A stretch of DNA of 64,000 bases from Amycolatopsis sp. WAC 01376 (GTDB lineage: Bacteria > Actinomycetota > Actinomycetes > Mycobacteriales > Pseudonocardiaceae), in the NCBI RefSeq assembly GCF_003947415.1, contig NZ_QHKL01000004.1:248001-312000 (forward strand), read 5' to 3'. Within the stretch, counting starts at the first letter, position 1, and the number at the start of each line of letters is the position of its first letter. Below are positions 33,462-42,488 of the stretch, one piece after another. Made by a program: the position numbers and the translations under genes. Below the pieces are notes generated by a model. It had not been told where the DNA came from. It worked only from the letters and a program-made list of their open reading frames with translations, and made no database searches.

Positions 33462-34136
33462 TCAGGCGAGGGTGGCTCCGTAGGCGGCGAGCACAGGCCG
33501 TAGCGGCTGGAAGAAGCTGACTTGGCTGTTCCCGCCGGACAGCACTCCGTAGCCGACGCCGCCATAGAACAACGGACCGCCGCTATCACCGCTCTCGATG
33601 GGGATGTCGGTCGCGATCGTCCCGACGACCTGCTTGTCCTTGCCGTAGTTCACGGTCTGGTTGAGGCCCAGGACCTTCCCGCACGTCTTCTTCGTCGTCA
33701 TGCCGCTCTTGCACACCCGTTGCCCCACCTGCGGGATGCCCGCGCGAAGGATCCGCTGGGTGCTGCCATCGTATAAAGTGACTTGGCTGTGCCCGGAGCC
33801 GGAAAGGTCCCGGACACGGCCGTAATCGGTCACCGGGAAATGGGTGTCCACGTTAGGGCCGATACCTTGCCAGTCCAACCCGTGTTCGGTGCAGTGCCCG
33901 GCCGTGAGGATGTACCGGACGTCCTTGACGAGGATCGCGAACCCCGCTGAACAATAATACGGTTCACGGCCGGGTCCCGGTGAGACGGTGTACATCGCAT
34001 CACCGCCGTTCACTGCCGGCTGCTGCGCCGCACCGACTGCCGACGGCGCCGCGGAAACGACTGGACAGGCCAACAACGTGGCCATTACCGAGGCGATCAG
34101 CACCCCGGCCAGCTTACGACGTGAGCAGCCGAACAT
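33462..34136 (-). CDS. Secreted S1 (chymotrypsin-type) serine protease, streptogrisin-like
   Basis: The 224-residue precursor has a signal peptide with LIASVMATLLACPVVSAAP. His81 (TAGHC) and Ser185 (GDSGGPL) are the catalytic His and Ser; Asp is probably D110 in the GRVRDLSG segment. ATG 34136 (MFGCSRR) is preferred because GGAAGG is 8 nt upstream; ATG 34142 is too close to it. No obvious propeptide inhibitor domain is present, unlike classical streptogrisins. Secreted and probably digesting extracellular protein. Confidence 0.88.
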   Translation of the reverse strand: MFGCSRRKLAGVLIASVMATLLACPVVSAAPSAVGAAQQPAVNGGDAMYTVSPGPGREPYYCSAGFAILVKDVRYILTAGHCTEHGLDWQGIGPNVDTHFPVTDYGRVRDLSGSGHSQVTLYDGSTQRILRAGIPQVGQRVCKSGMTTKKTCGKVLGLNQTVNYGKDKQVVGTIATDIPIESGDSGGPLFYGGVGYGVLSGGNSQVSFFQPLRPVLAAYGATLA

Positions 34137-34381
34137 GGTCATGTCCTTCCGTCCATAAGAGACTGGATACGTGCGACCAGTCCAATGCCACGCGGACGGC
34201 AGCACAATCGGAGTCAGCCTGACGAGTGATCAAAAAGCCGTCGGCCGCCGAGATCCGTGCACGATCACACTCACCCAGGCCTCGAGGTTCCCTGCTCACA
34301 GACCGCCAGAGTCTCCCTTCTCCGACACCGCAGGGCCCGAGCGCACGCTCGCGCGAAGGCGTTCACCCTGCCGCCTGAGCG

Positions 34382-35053
34382 GTGACAGGCGGTGGTGTGT
34401 CACGGCGAGATCGAAGGGCAGACTCCCGCCGAGGTCTCGTCTCTACCGGAGTTGTCAGCTCGTTGTCGCCTCGGATTGCCGTAGCGGTATTGCGACGGGG
34501 TGACGACGGAGACCCCGAACCGCTCTTCCTCGCCCCCGCAGACACCCAGTCGCGGACGGACCGGTGCCGACCGCTCATGCAGTTGCTGACGCAGAACTTG
34601 TTCGTGGACGGCTATCGCGCGCTCCGTGACGACCAGGGAGATGAGCCGCTGGGCTGGTCACACCGCAACCGTAACGGCCTGGCCGCGGTGCACCGCGCGA
34701 CCCTGAAATACGGCTGGTCTTACACCACCGTCCTTCCCGGTGAAACGGCTCCGGTGATCCGGGGCGTGTCTCCGCGCGACACGACCGCCGCCTGCGCCGA
34801 TGACGTCCCCTTGGTCGCAGCCGGCCAGCACTGCGTTGCTGCGAACACGCCACGTCCCTGTCTCTGGCACCCGGTCGTCATCGGGCACATAATCGGTGCC
34901 AGTGGGGGCATGTCGGCTCCTCGCGGTTTCATCGGCCCGGGAGGACTCCACGATGAAGTTGCCGGACCGCGATCGCACTCCGATACGGTTCGCCGTCCTC
35001 ACCTCGGTCACCGGCGGTCTCGTTCTCGCCGGGGTTCTCGCGATGATCCGTAG
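34382..35053 (+). CDS. Possible hypothetical protein (uncertain)
   Basis: A frame of up to 223 codons with fairly good high-GC third-position bias between about 34450 and 34920 (VAVLRRGDDG; CRPLMQLLTQNLF; VDGYRALRDDQGD; GLAAVHRATLKYGW). It overlaps the next, well supported start by 100 bp, and the C-terminal part is low-complexity, so the true gene end or existence is doubtful. No family recognised. It could be a remnant gene. Confidence 0.25.
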   Translation: MTGGGVSRRDRRADSRRGLVSTGVVSSLSPRIAVAVLRRGDDGDPEPLFLAPADTQSRTDRCRPLMQLLTQNLFVDGYRALRDDQGDEPLGWSHRNRNGLAAVHRATLKYGWSYTTVLPGETAPVIRGVSPRDTTAACADDVPLVAAGQHCVAANTPRPCLWHPVVIGHIIGASGGMSAPRGFIGPGGLHDEVAGPRSHSDTVRRPHLGHRRSRSRRGSRDDP

Positions 35054-36032
35054 CGACGTGCTGATCGCGAAGGTGCCCGTGTGGACCCTTCTGGTCGCAG
35101 GAGTGCTGGCCGCAGCTCCTCTGCTGCGGCGGGTGCCGTCGGCCAGGCGCACACGGCAGGCCTTCCTCGTGACATCGGCGTTCAGGCAGAAGTACTGGGT
35201 CGCGGGATTCGTGCAACGCCTGCACCGCACGCTGGACCGCGCCAACATCGATCTGGTGCTCAAAGTGCCAGACCTGGACTACGATTCCGCCGCGCAAGCG
35301 CACCACCTGCGCAGGATCCTGGCCGCACACCACCGCTACATCGGCGGAATCATCGTCGCGACCGAAGTACACCGTCTCCGGCCGGACCTCATCGAATTTT
35401 GCTCCGAACTGACCCTGCCGGTGGTTTTCACCGACATCGAACCGTTCGACGACGAGGACCACTACCCGGGCAACGCCGCCTTCGTCGGCTACCTCAGTTC
35501 GGACCTCGGGACCCTCGCCGGCCGCTGGCTGGTAACCCACCTACGCAAAAACGACAGGCAGCGGCCACACGTGCTGATCGTGGCCAGCAGGCAACATCAG
35601 GCCCGGCAAAGCCACTGCGCGGCTGTCCTTCAGACCGAGTTGCCCGGCGTTTCGATCACCATCGACGAGACGTGCGCCTTCCATCGCGCACGCGCCTACG
35701 ACGCCGTGCTGTCCCACGCGCGCCTGCTCACCTCACGGCACGGTCGTCTGGACGCCGTTTTCTGCACCAACGACGAGATGGCGCTGGGCGCCGTCGACGC
35801 CCTCCGAACGATCACCTCCCCTGTCACGACGGACACCGTGGTCATCGGCGTAGACGGAACCACCGAGGCAAGGACCCTGATCGACGCCGGCACGAGCCCC
35901 CTTCGAGCCACCGTCGTCCAGGACGCCCACCGCCTCGCAGAAAGTGTTGTCGATGTCTTGGAGAAGATGCACAAGCGCCGCAAGACAACGAAACGCACCA
36001 TCCTGGATCCCGAGGTCCACGAAACGAAATAA
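34953..36032 (+). CDS. Two-TM protein with substrate-binding (LacI/PBP type 1) domain
   Basis: The 359-residue protein starts at ATG 34953 behind GGGAGGA. Residues about 12-32 and 38-57 are membrane helices; the rest is a periplasmic-binding-protein type I fold with LacI-family features (DYDSAAQAHHLRRILAAHHR; YIGGIIVATEV; VFCTNDEMALGAVDAL; VVIGVDGTTEAR). There is no helix-turn-helix and no lipobox. Basic residues on both sides of the hairpin put the sensor domain in the cytosol by the positive-inside rule, unusual for this fold. It may be a membrane-tethered sugar sensor. Function unknown. Confidence 0.75.
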   Translation: MKLPDRDRTPIRFAVLTSVTGGLVLAGVLAMIRSDVLIAKVPVWTLLVAGVLAAAPLLRRVPSARRTRQAFLVTSAFRQKYWVAGFVQRLHRTLDRANIDLVLKVPDLDYDSAAQAHHLRRILAAHHRYIGGIIVATEVHRLRPDLIEFCSELTLPVVFTDIEPFDDEDHYPGNAAFVGYLSSDLGTLAGRWLVTHLRKNDRQRPHVLIVASRQHQARQSHCAAVLQTELPGVSITIDETCAFHRARAYDAVLSHARLLTSRHGRLDAVFCTNDEMALGAVDALRTITSPVTTDTVVIGVDGTTEARTLIDAGTSPLRATVVQDAHRLAESVVDVLEKMHKRRKTTKRTILDPEVHETK

Positions 36033-36098
36033 GCATCGCGTCGCATACAGGAGAACGGCAAGCCTGCCTTCCGTCGCCAAATCCGGACGGGCTCGCTG

Positions 36099-36875
36099 TC
36101 AACTCGGTGAGATCCGCCGGGTTTCGACGACCTTGGCGTTGTAGTGGGCACCGTTCACGACCGTAGTCTCGAGAAGTACCTCGAAATGCTTCATCTTTTT
36201 CGTTCTGCGGAGAAACTTCCGGTCTCCGAGCTTCTCCGCCGCAGCCAGGGTGCCATGTTCCCAGCACCCCGCCACAATGACGATCTCCGACGTATCCGGA
36301 GCCAGCGGGTTCGACGTCCGGATGATCAAGGCATAGTCACTGACCGGATACCCTGACTCGTCGTACCGCGGTGCCAGCACGCGGCCGGTGCGCACATCAC
36401 GCACCACAGCCGCCCCATGCTCCAGATCCTCGGCGAAACCGTAGGAGACCGCTCCGTTCAGCTTCGCCAACATCGTCCTCGTCACCGCATTCGCCACCGG
36501 CCCGCCGATCAGGACCAGATCCGAACTCAGCTCACGCGGCGACAACTGCTTCGACTCCGCGATCCTGCCGGCGAACCCCAGCCTGCGAAGCTGGGCCTCG
36601 ATGTCCACCAGCGCCCCGATGTCACCCATACCCACCACACCGGCTCTGGCCCACCGCCGATGCAGCTCGAAGTCATGAGCCCCCAGGACGATCAACGGGT
36701 GCCGACCACCCAAAGCCCGCCAGAACCTCCGCGCACGGAGCAGCTTGAGACGTCGTCTCGCAGTCGTCGACAACCAGACCAGCACACCCCCGATGGCGGC
36801 GGCGATCAGATTGCTCGAGATATCGGGTAACGCTTGGACCAGCCAACCGCCGACACCTCCAACAGCCAGACCCAT
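36099..36875 (-). CDS. Membrane-anchored protein with a GGP-type nucleotide-binding-like domain
   Basis: The 258-residue protein has a hydrophobic N-terminus (LAVGGVGGWLVQALP; IAAAIGGVLVWLS) and a cytosolic alpha/beta domain with HPLIVLGAHDFELHRR, DLVLIGGPVANAVTRTM, YALIIRTSNPLAP and VIVAGCWEHGTLAAAEKL. The VLIGGP and repeated beta-alpha units suggest a Rossmann-like or TIR-like sensor fold. I recognise the style but no named family. ATG 36875 follows AGGGG. It is convergent with the preceding sensor-like gene. Confidence 0.6.
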   Translation of the reverse strand: MGLAVGGVGGWLVQALPDISSNLIAAAIGGVLVWLSTTARRRLKLLRARRFWRALGGRHPLIVLGAHDFELHRRWARAGVVGMGDIGALVDIEAQLRRLGFAGRIAESKQLSPRELSSDLVLIGGPVANAVTRTMLAKLNGAVSYGFAEDLEHGAAVVRDVRTGRVLAPRYDESGYPVSDYALIIRTSNPLAPDTSEIVIVAGCWEHGTLAAAEKLGDRKFLRRTKKMKHFEVLLETTVVNGAHYNAKVVETRRISPS

Positions 36876-36953
36876 ACACAACCGCCCCTCGCCAAAGCGC
36901 TCCCTCCCCCAGTCGCACACAGCACGCGTACTGTTACCGCCCCAAATAGTCAA

Positions 36954-37340
36954 AGCACACTGCGCACCCCCGAATGTCGAGGTCCGGCTCCGCGCCGACG
37001 TACCAGCACTGCTTCGAACCGCTGACGTGGTCGCGCTGGAGAACCAAGATCTACGCGCTCAGCTCACCCAGCCACACGCCAACGTCATCACCTTCGGGGC
37101 GTGCGGTCTGCGAGAGGACGGCGGTCCTCCGGCGACCAATCGCCATCACCACCTATCGCGAAGCCACCACCACAGCCACAACGGGAGCCGGCGACGCGAG
37201 GAACGAGCAGCGATCCCAGCTGGATGGTCGCCTACAGCACCGACCCCGTCGTGCTGCTCGACCAACAACCGTCAGTCTGAAGAAAGCTCGCGCGGGTCCA
37301 CCTCAGGCCGTCACTCCGGGCCAGTCGGCCTCTGCTGGTT
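36954..37340. other. Gene-free stretch
   Basis: No frame here is convincing. A plus-strand frame at about 36990-37120 (VVALENQDLRAQLT) loosely resembles transposase helper sequence and might be a decayed fragment. Confidence 0.4.
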
Positions 37341-38126
37341 TCAGCGCGGGTGAAGAGTCGAGAGTCTGTTGCGAACGCTGTGGAGTTCGCTGCTGGTAAC
37401 GCCGGCGCTGAGCAAGTACTGCTCGACATCGAAGCCGTCGAGGGTCGTCATGACGGCCTCCTCGACCGTGGTGCCCCGGTCCTCGAGGACACCCTGGATG
37501 AACGGCTGTTGGTCGGCGGTTCCCATCGCGGCGTACAGGGCTTTGAGCGCTTCGGCGGACAGGGCGTAGTCCGCGGCGATCGCCTGGGGTTCGACATCGG
37601 CCAGCGCGAGCAACAGGAGCGCGATCAGCCCGGTTCGGTCTCGGCCGCCACCGCAGTGGAACAGAACCCCGCCGGGATCTGCGTGGGCGATCGCCGTGAT
37701 GACGGCAGCGCAACGCTCGGCCTTCCGCTGGAGGAAGACGGGATAGTAGAGCGGGGTGCCGTTGAGCCGCTCACGATTGACGTGCTGCCAGAATTCGAGG
37801 TCGTCGATGTCGTCGAGCGGGACCTCGAGCCGGTTGACGCCAGCCGGTGTGGCAGGACCGTCTGAGGCGGGGGCGAATTGTGCCGAGCCCGCCTGTGCCG
37901 TCGACGCGGTGTCAGTCGGCCGGATCTCGTCCGCGTTGCGGAGGTCGATGACCGTGCGGACGCCGGCCTCGCGCGCTTGAGCCCAGCCTGTCTCAGTGAC
38001 GAAACGAAGGTCCGCCGCTCTGAAGAAGGCTCCATAGCTGGTCGTGTCGCCGGACGTGGTGGGCAGTCCGCCGAGGTCCCTGGTGTTGAAGAAGCCTTCC
38101 CAGGCCACTCTTCTGCTCGTACTCAT
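37341..38126 (-). CDS. Protein tyrosine phosphatase (Y_phosphatase3 family)
   Basis: The 261-residue protein has the signature loop HCGGGRDRTG with nucleophile Cys158 and Arg164. NTRDLGGLPT near residue 14 and RTVIDLRNADEIRP near 57 are typical of the Y_phosphatase3 (PF13350) family, soluble phosphatases acting on phosphotyrosine or phosphoinositides. It is complete. The stretch upstream has no convincing promoter. ATG 38126 is preceded by a weak GAGGAGAG at long spacing. Confidence 0.9.
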   Translation of the reverse strand: MSTSRRVAWEGFFNTRDLGGLPTTSGDTTSYGAFFRAADLRFVTETGWAQAREAGVRTVIDLRNADEIRPTDTASTAQAGSAQFAPASDGPATPAGVNRLEVPLDDIDDLEFWQHVNRERLNGTPLYYPVFLQRKAERCAAVITAIAHADPGGVLFHCGGGRDRTGLIALLLLALADVEPQAIAADYALSAEALKALYAAMGTADQQPFIQGVLEDRGTTVEEAVMTTLDGFDVEQYLLSAGVTSSELHSVRNRLSTLHPR

Positions 38127-38341
38127 CGTCCGGACGCTCTCTCCTCACTGAGGTTGCCGGGCAAGCCGGGTCTCCATGTAGCGACGCACGACACGCAGGT
38201 TGGTTCATCGTTGCCCGCGGGTCATTGTCGGCGTGAGCAGGTCGACGATGCGGGCCTGTGCTCGAAGTGTGCGCGTCTGGCTCGCGTCTTGATGGGCGGT
38301 GTCGAGGGCCGGCTCAAAGTCCGTCGACCTCACCGAACCAG

Positions 38342-38482
38342 CCTTGTTCGGTGGCTTCCGGAGCCTGTCGTCGAGGTCGCGCTGCGGATCTCGGTTCCCG
38401 CAACGGAACCTTCCACAACGGTGAGCGGACCACCGGGCCGGTCACGAGCGGCGGCGCGCCGTGGACGGGCCCCCGCTCGTGA
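38342..38482 (+). pseudogene. Probable FHA-domain remnant
   Basis: Translated in frame, 38387-38425 reads DLGSRNGTFHNGE, an almost perfect match to the FHA phosphothreonine-binding core. No coherent gene surrounds it: the N-terminal half of the fold is missing and the frame ends at 38482. An 11-bp inverted repeat (38440-38450 and 38474-38484) follows. The rest of 38127-38798 shows no gene. Confidence 0.45.
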
Positions 38483-38763
38483 CCGCGGATTCCTGCTCGC
38501 ACAGACATCACGGGTTCGGGCTGAAGACGCGGTGTTCCGCAGTCGTTTCCCGGCTCTGCCAACGGGTTCGCCATTCACGCGTACGACACCTTGACGTAAT
38601 TCCGGAACGCGTCGCCAAGTGTCACCCCAGCCGTCCTGTGACGTGTTTCATGACGGTGACTCGCGGGATCCGTTTCCGCTGGCAAGCGCCCGAGCGGGCC
38701 CTCGCGTCGCGGGCGAGCGTCTCGGCGGAGTTCGGAAAACCCCAGGTCGGCGCCAAGGTCGAG

Positions 38764-38799
38764 TTGAGCGAAGGGGGGCGGTGTGGATAATTCGCCCCA
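38764..38799 (+). promoter_or_regulatory. Leaderless promoter of the STAND regulator
   Basis: TTGAGC (38764-38769), 16 bp, GATAAT (38786-38791), then 7 bp to ATG 38799. The expected start of transcription falls on or next to the ATG, and no Shine-Dalgarno is present. Confidence 0.6.
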
Positions 38800-41234
38800 T
38801 GACGAACGCGCCTTCGGATGAGGCTTCCGCGACGTTCAAGGCGTTCTTGAAGACCTACCGCGTTCGCGCCGACCTGACGCAGGAAGAGCTCGCCGAAGGG
38901 TCAGGCGTCAGTGTCCGGGCCATCAGCGACATGGAACGGGGCGTCGCGAAGAGCCCGCAGCGCCGGACGATCGAGGCGCTCGCCACGCCCCTGGCCTTGA
39001 CCGACGAAGAGCTGACCCATCTGCAAAAAATCGCGAAGCAGGGCCGCGTTCAGCCGGCGGCCACCGTCTTGGCCGCGCCCGCCGGGATCTACGACCCGCC
39101 TCTCGTCGGCGCGTTGCCCCCTGACCTCGACGATCTCACCGGACGCGAGCGCGACCTCGACGCGTTGCGCGCGCTCACCGACGATCTGAGGGGTGACCAC
39201 CGGCGGTCGGGGCACGTCGCGGTCCTGAGTGGGCCACCCGGCACCGGCAAGACGAGTCTCGCGGTGAGGACCGCCCACGATCTCGCCGACGACTTCCCCG
39301 ACGGGCAGCTTTTCCTGAAGCTGCGCGGGATGTCGTCCGAGCCGAACGATCCGGCGGACGTGCTGCATCTGATCCTGAGGTCACTGGGCGTCGACGCCGT
39401 CCAGGTCCCCGCCGAGCTGGAGCACCGCGCGAGCCTGTGCCGGTCCTTGCTGAAGGATCGCGCCACCCTGATCGTCCTCGACGACGCGGCCAACGAAGCC
39501 CAGGTGCGCCCGCTGCTGGTCGGCGGGCAACGCTGCCTCACCCTGGTCACCAGCCGTCAGATGCTGGTGGGGCTCGAACGGGCGGGCAGGCTCACCCTCG
39601 ACGTGCTCGAACAGCATGACGCCGTCGCACTCCTGGCGAGCATCGTCGGACCGTCGCGGGTCACGCAGGAACGCGCGGCGGCGATCGAGCTGGTCGAGCT
39701 GTGCGGGCGGTTGCCGCTCGCACTCCGCATCGCCGGGAACCGGCTCGCGAGCCGCCCGATCTGGCCGTTGTCGCGTCTCACCGACCAGCTTCGGGATCGA
39801 GGCAGGCGCCTGACGACACTCACCGCCGGTGACCTCGACGTCCGCAGCGTCTTCGAATTGTCCTACCGTCAGCTCTCCCCCACGGCCGCCGCGGCCTTTC
39901 GACGGCTTTCGCTCGTACCGGCGGCCGATTTCTCCGACGCCGCCGCGATGACACTCATCGAGGCGCCGGAGGAGGACGTGGCCGTCTACCTGGAGGAACT
40001 GGTCGACGCGAGCCTGCTGCAGACGTCCCAGGACGTCGGCAGGTACCAGTTCCACGACCTGCTCAGGGTGTTCGCCACGGAACGGCTCGCCCAGGAGGAA
40101 CCGCCCGAGGCGATCGAGGCGGCGGAGGGCCGTCTCGACCGGTGGCTCGTCCGGACGGCGACGGCCGCGGGGCGCTACTTCCAGCCCTCCGGCGAGCTGA
40201 CCGCTCCCCCGGTGCCGACCCTGTCCTTCGACGGCCCCGCCGGTGCGGGCCGGTGGCTCGAGGTGGAGACGAAGAACTGGTTCGCCGCCTTGAAGCGGGT
40301 CGCCGCCCGTGGCGATCACCGGAAGGTCATCGACCTGGCCGAGGCCATGCACTGGTACTCGGAGATCGGTGGTGCCGCGGCCACCTGGCACGGCGTCTTC
40401 GATCTCGCGCTGAAGTCGGCGCTCGCGATCGGCAGCAAGCGTGACGAGGCCGTCCAGCGCAACTACCTGTCCTGGGTGCTGTCCACGCTCATCGGCCGGG
40501 TGGACGACGCCGTGCGGATGGCCGAGCAGGCCTTGGACGTCGCGCTGGAGGTGGGCGATCTGCGTGAACAGGGCTGGGCGAAGATCTACCTCCTGACTGC
40601 CCGGCTCCGTGGCGGCGATCTGCCGGATTCCCCCGACCTGTTCGATGATCTGGTGGCGTTGTTCGACGCGGCAGGCTATCCGCTCGGGCTTCATCTGGCG
40701 CGGTCGAGCCGGGCGACCCACTGGTCCGCGAGCGGCCGGTTCACCGAGGCTGCGGCCGAGTTCGAGACCTGTGTCCACTACTTCCGGCGACCGTGCGATG
40801 GCCCTCGCACACTGGTGGACGACACCAACTACGCGTACCTGCTGCTGCGCTCGGCGCAGAACCTGGCCGCGCTCGGCGAACTCGACGACGCGCTCGGCCA
40901 AGGCGACGAGGCGCTCGACCTGTTCCGGGCACATGGCGCGACGATGGGCCAGGCCCGTGCGCTCCAAGCCGGCGGCAGGTTCCTGCGACGGCGGGGAGAG
41001 CACGCGAACGCGCGCGAGAGACTGTCGGAGGCGCTCGCGTTGTTCGAACGGATCGGGCATCCACAGTCTCAAGTGGACACTCTGTGCGAATTGGCGTCCT
41101 TGTCCGACGAGGCGGGCGACCCGGTGTCGGCGCGTGGTGAGCGAGAACGCGCGCTGTCCCTTTGCGACAGACTGGGCAGCGCCGAGGCCACGAAGTTGCG
41201 GGAGAGGTTGACCGAGCGCGTCAACGCGTCGTAA
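38799..41234 (+). CDS. XRE-NB-ARC-TPR regulator (STAND ATPase)
   Basis: The 811-residue protein has an N-terminal XRE helix-turn-helix (about 13-67, LTQEELAEGSGVSVRAISDM), then a NB-ARC ATPase with Walker A GPPGTGKTS (145-153), Walker B (LIVLDDA) and the GLPLA-like CGRLPLALRIA. The C-terminal half (about 470-800) is TPR-like helices (AEQALDVALEVGDLREQG; ALGQGDEALDLFRAHG). STAND proteins sense a ligand through the repeats and switch the DNA-binding part. The 3' end lies 7 bp from the convergent 84-residue gene. The regulator stands near the giant gene but a link is inference. Confidence 0.9.
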   Translation: MTNAPSDEASATFKAFLKTYRVRADLTQEELAEGSGVSVRAISDMERGVAKSPQRRTIEALATPLALTDEELTHLQKIAKQGRVQPAATVLAAPAGIYDPPLVGALPPDLDDLTGRERDLDALRALTDDLRGDHRRSGHVAVLSGPPGTGKTSLAVRTAHDLADDFPDGQLFLKLRGMSSEPNDPADVLHLILRSLGVDAVQVPAELEHRASLCRSLLKDRATLIVLDDAANEAQVRPLLVGGQRCLTLVTSRQMLVGLERAGRLTLDVLEQHDAVALLASIVGPSRVTQERAAAIELVELCGRLPLALRIAGNRLASRPIWPLSRLTDQLRDRGRRLTTLTAGDLDVRSVFELSYRQLSPTAAAAFRRLSLVPAADFSDAAAMTLIEAPEEDVAVYLEELVDASLLQTSQDVGRYQFHDLLRVFATERLAQEEPPEAIEAAEGRLDRWLVRTATAAGRYFQPSGELTAPPVPTLSFDGPAGAGRWLEVETKNWFAALKRVAARGDHRKVIDLAEAMHWYSEIGGAAATWHGVFDLALKSALAIGSKRDEAVQRNYLSWVLSTLIGRVDDAVRMAEQALDVALEVGDLREQGWAKIYLLTARLRGGDLPDSPDLFDDLVALFDAAGYPLGLHLARSSRATHWSASGRFTEAAAEFETCVHYFRRPCDGPRTLVDDTNYAYLLLRSAQNLAALGELDDALGQGDEALDLFRAHGATMGQARALQAGGRFLRRRGEHANARERLSEALALFERIGHPQSQVDTLCELASLSDEAGDPVSARGERERALSLCDRLGSAEATKLRERLTERVNAS

Positions 41235-41240
41235 GCCCGT

Positions 41241-41495
41241 TCAAGCGGAAGTGCGGGTGAGTTCCTCCCAGGTGATGTGCCCGAGGAGGACGTCCTGGAC
41301 GGTGTAGCGGGGCGTGGGCTCGAACTCGGCGATGGTGGCCTGCCTGGCCTGCGGCCGGCCGGCGGCGGCCGCGATCCGGCCGCCCAGTTCGGTCGGGTCC
41401 ATCTCGCGTAGGTCGTCGCGGGACACGTACACGGCCACCATGTCCTCTTCCGACCGGGCGGGACGACCGGTGAGACCTTGGATTCGTAGCGACAC
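41241..41495 (-). CDS. Small hypothetical protein downstream of the giant gene
   Basis: The 84-residue protein starts at GTG 41495 behind AAGGAG. It contains SEEDMVAVYVSRDDLREMDP and FEPTPRYTVQDVLLGHITWEEL. No family recognised. It lies two genes downstream of the giant frame in the same direction and could be co-transcribed. Confidence 0.6.
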   Translation of the reverse strand: MSLRIQGLTGRPARSEEDMVAVYVSRDDLREMDPTELGGRIAAAAGRPQARQATIAEFEPTPRYTVQDVLLGHITWEELTRTSA

Positions 41496-41621
41496 GTCAA
41501 CTCCTTGGGTTGAGCGGATCTGCGACTCTTGTTCCAGTAAACGGGGCGGGCGCTTCCGCGACCACGCGTAACGACCAGCAGAACGACCGGAGGAAGTCTC
41601 TTCCGGTGTCAGGGCTCCGGG

Positions 41622-42047
41622 TCAGCCCGCGCTCCACACCGGGCGACGGTCGCCGGACGGCGGCTCCAGCACGAAACCGACCGCGCGCTGGACGACGTCC
41701 GCCGCCACCGGTCCCGCCACCTGGCCACGCTCCCGGATGTGGCCGAGGAGCCGCGGTTCCGGCGCCAGCCCGTGGCGCTCCAGGTAGTAGGTCACGGTGT
41801 CGGTCCAGATCCATTCGCCGTCGGTGACGAAGTTCGTCGGCACGACCGCGGTGCGGTCCGGGTCGACCACGTCGTCCAGCAACGACGGCGTGACCAGGAT
41901 GGGGGTGCCGCCTGCCAGGTACGCGACGAGTGCCTGGAGTTCCTCCCGGTCCTCGACGCGCGGGTGGTCGGGCGCGAAGCCCGGGCCGGTCTCGGGGTCG
42001 ACGACGTCGAACACCCTCGCCAGGGTGAACTCCTCCGCTGTGGTCAC
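41622..42047 (-). CDS. Small conserved-looking protein downstream of the giant gene
   Basis: The 141-residue protein starts at GTG 42047 behind AGGAGG. Features: EEFTLARVFDVVDPETG, GTPILVTPSLLDDVVDP, VPTNFVTDGEWIWTDTVTYYL, GHIRERGQVAGP. It is mixed alpha/beta, soluble, without signal. As the first gene past the repeat cluster that ends the giant gene, it could be a partner or immunity factor; nothing in the sequence proves it. Confidence 0.65.
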   Translation of the reverse strand: MTTAEEFTLARVFDVVDPETGPGFAPDHPRVEDREELQALVAYLAGGTPILVTPSLLDDVVDPDRTAVVPTNFVTDGEWIWTDTVTYYLERHGLAPEPRLLGHIRERGQVAGPVAADVVQRAVGFVLEPPSGDRRPVWSAG

Positions 42048-42152
42048 CGGTTTCCTCCTAGTGAGGGGTGTGCTCTGCCTGATCAGCACATCTCATCCAG
42101 GCGGCGGACACCATGCAGGAGCGGCGGCAGAAACGTCCGGCAGTTGTCGCAG

Positions 42153-42205
42153 TCCGTGAAGGCCTCCTTGAGGGACGCTGGGTCCCTCAAGGAGGCCTTC
42201 ACGGA
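42153..42205. repeat. Perfect 24-bp inverted repeat with 5-nt loop
   Basis: Left arm 42153-42176 (starts TCCGTGAAGGCCTCC), right arm 42182-42205 its exact complement. It resembles the dispersed GTGAAGGCCTCC palindromes seen in Amycolatopsis-type intergenic regions. Confidence 0.8.
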
Positions 42206-42276
42206 CCACTGACCGGCACTTGCCACTCACGACCCACGACCGGCTACCGCCGCCGAGACGGGAAACGTCCGGCAGT

Positions 42277-42301
42277 TGTCCCCAATGCGACATTGGGGAC
42301 A
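42277..42301. repeat. Palindrome TGTCCCCAATG/CATTGGGGACA, copy 1
   Basis: Perfect 11-bp arms with a 3-nt loop. It is followed by a CGGCTCTCGTCAGG segment shared with copy 2 at 42464. Confidence 0.8.
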
Positions 42302-42343
42302 GCGGCTCTCGTCAGGCGTAGGGCAAGGCGGGGGGCGGGTGAG

Positions 42344-42393
42344 GGGGTGTGTGGAAAAAGGGACGTTGAGTGTCCCTGTTTCCACACAGCCCC
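42344..42393 (-). terminator. Stem-loop downstream of the giant gene
   Basis: GTGTGGAAA (42349-42357) pairs with 42379-42387 and GGGAC (42360-42364) with 42372-42376; an outer GGGG/CCCC extends the stem. It is about 110 bp past the stop of the giant gene on the minus strand, so a terminator is likely. Confidence 0.6.
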
Positions 42394-42463
42394 TCTGAAC
42401 TGGTGGTCACCGGGACTCCTCGTGCGACACAGTGAGGGTCGCGGTCCGGCCTCGGGGCCAGAC

Positions 42464-42488
42464 TGTCCCCAATGTCGCATTGGGGACA
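42464..42488. repeat. Palindrome TGTCCCCAATG/CATTGGGGACA, copy 2
   Basis: Identical arms to copy 1 with a different 3-nt loop, 18 bp past the stop codon of the giant gene. It may act as the first transcription stop. Confidence 0.8.

Noticed and set aside
36745..37353. A 202-codon plus-strand frame with a transposase-like VVALENQDLRAQL segment
   Set aside because: Only a short match, no catalytic residues, low-complexity ends and overlap with a supported minus-strand gene.
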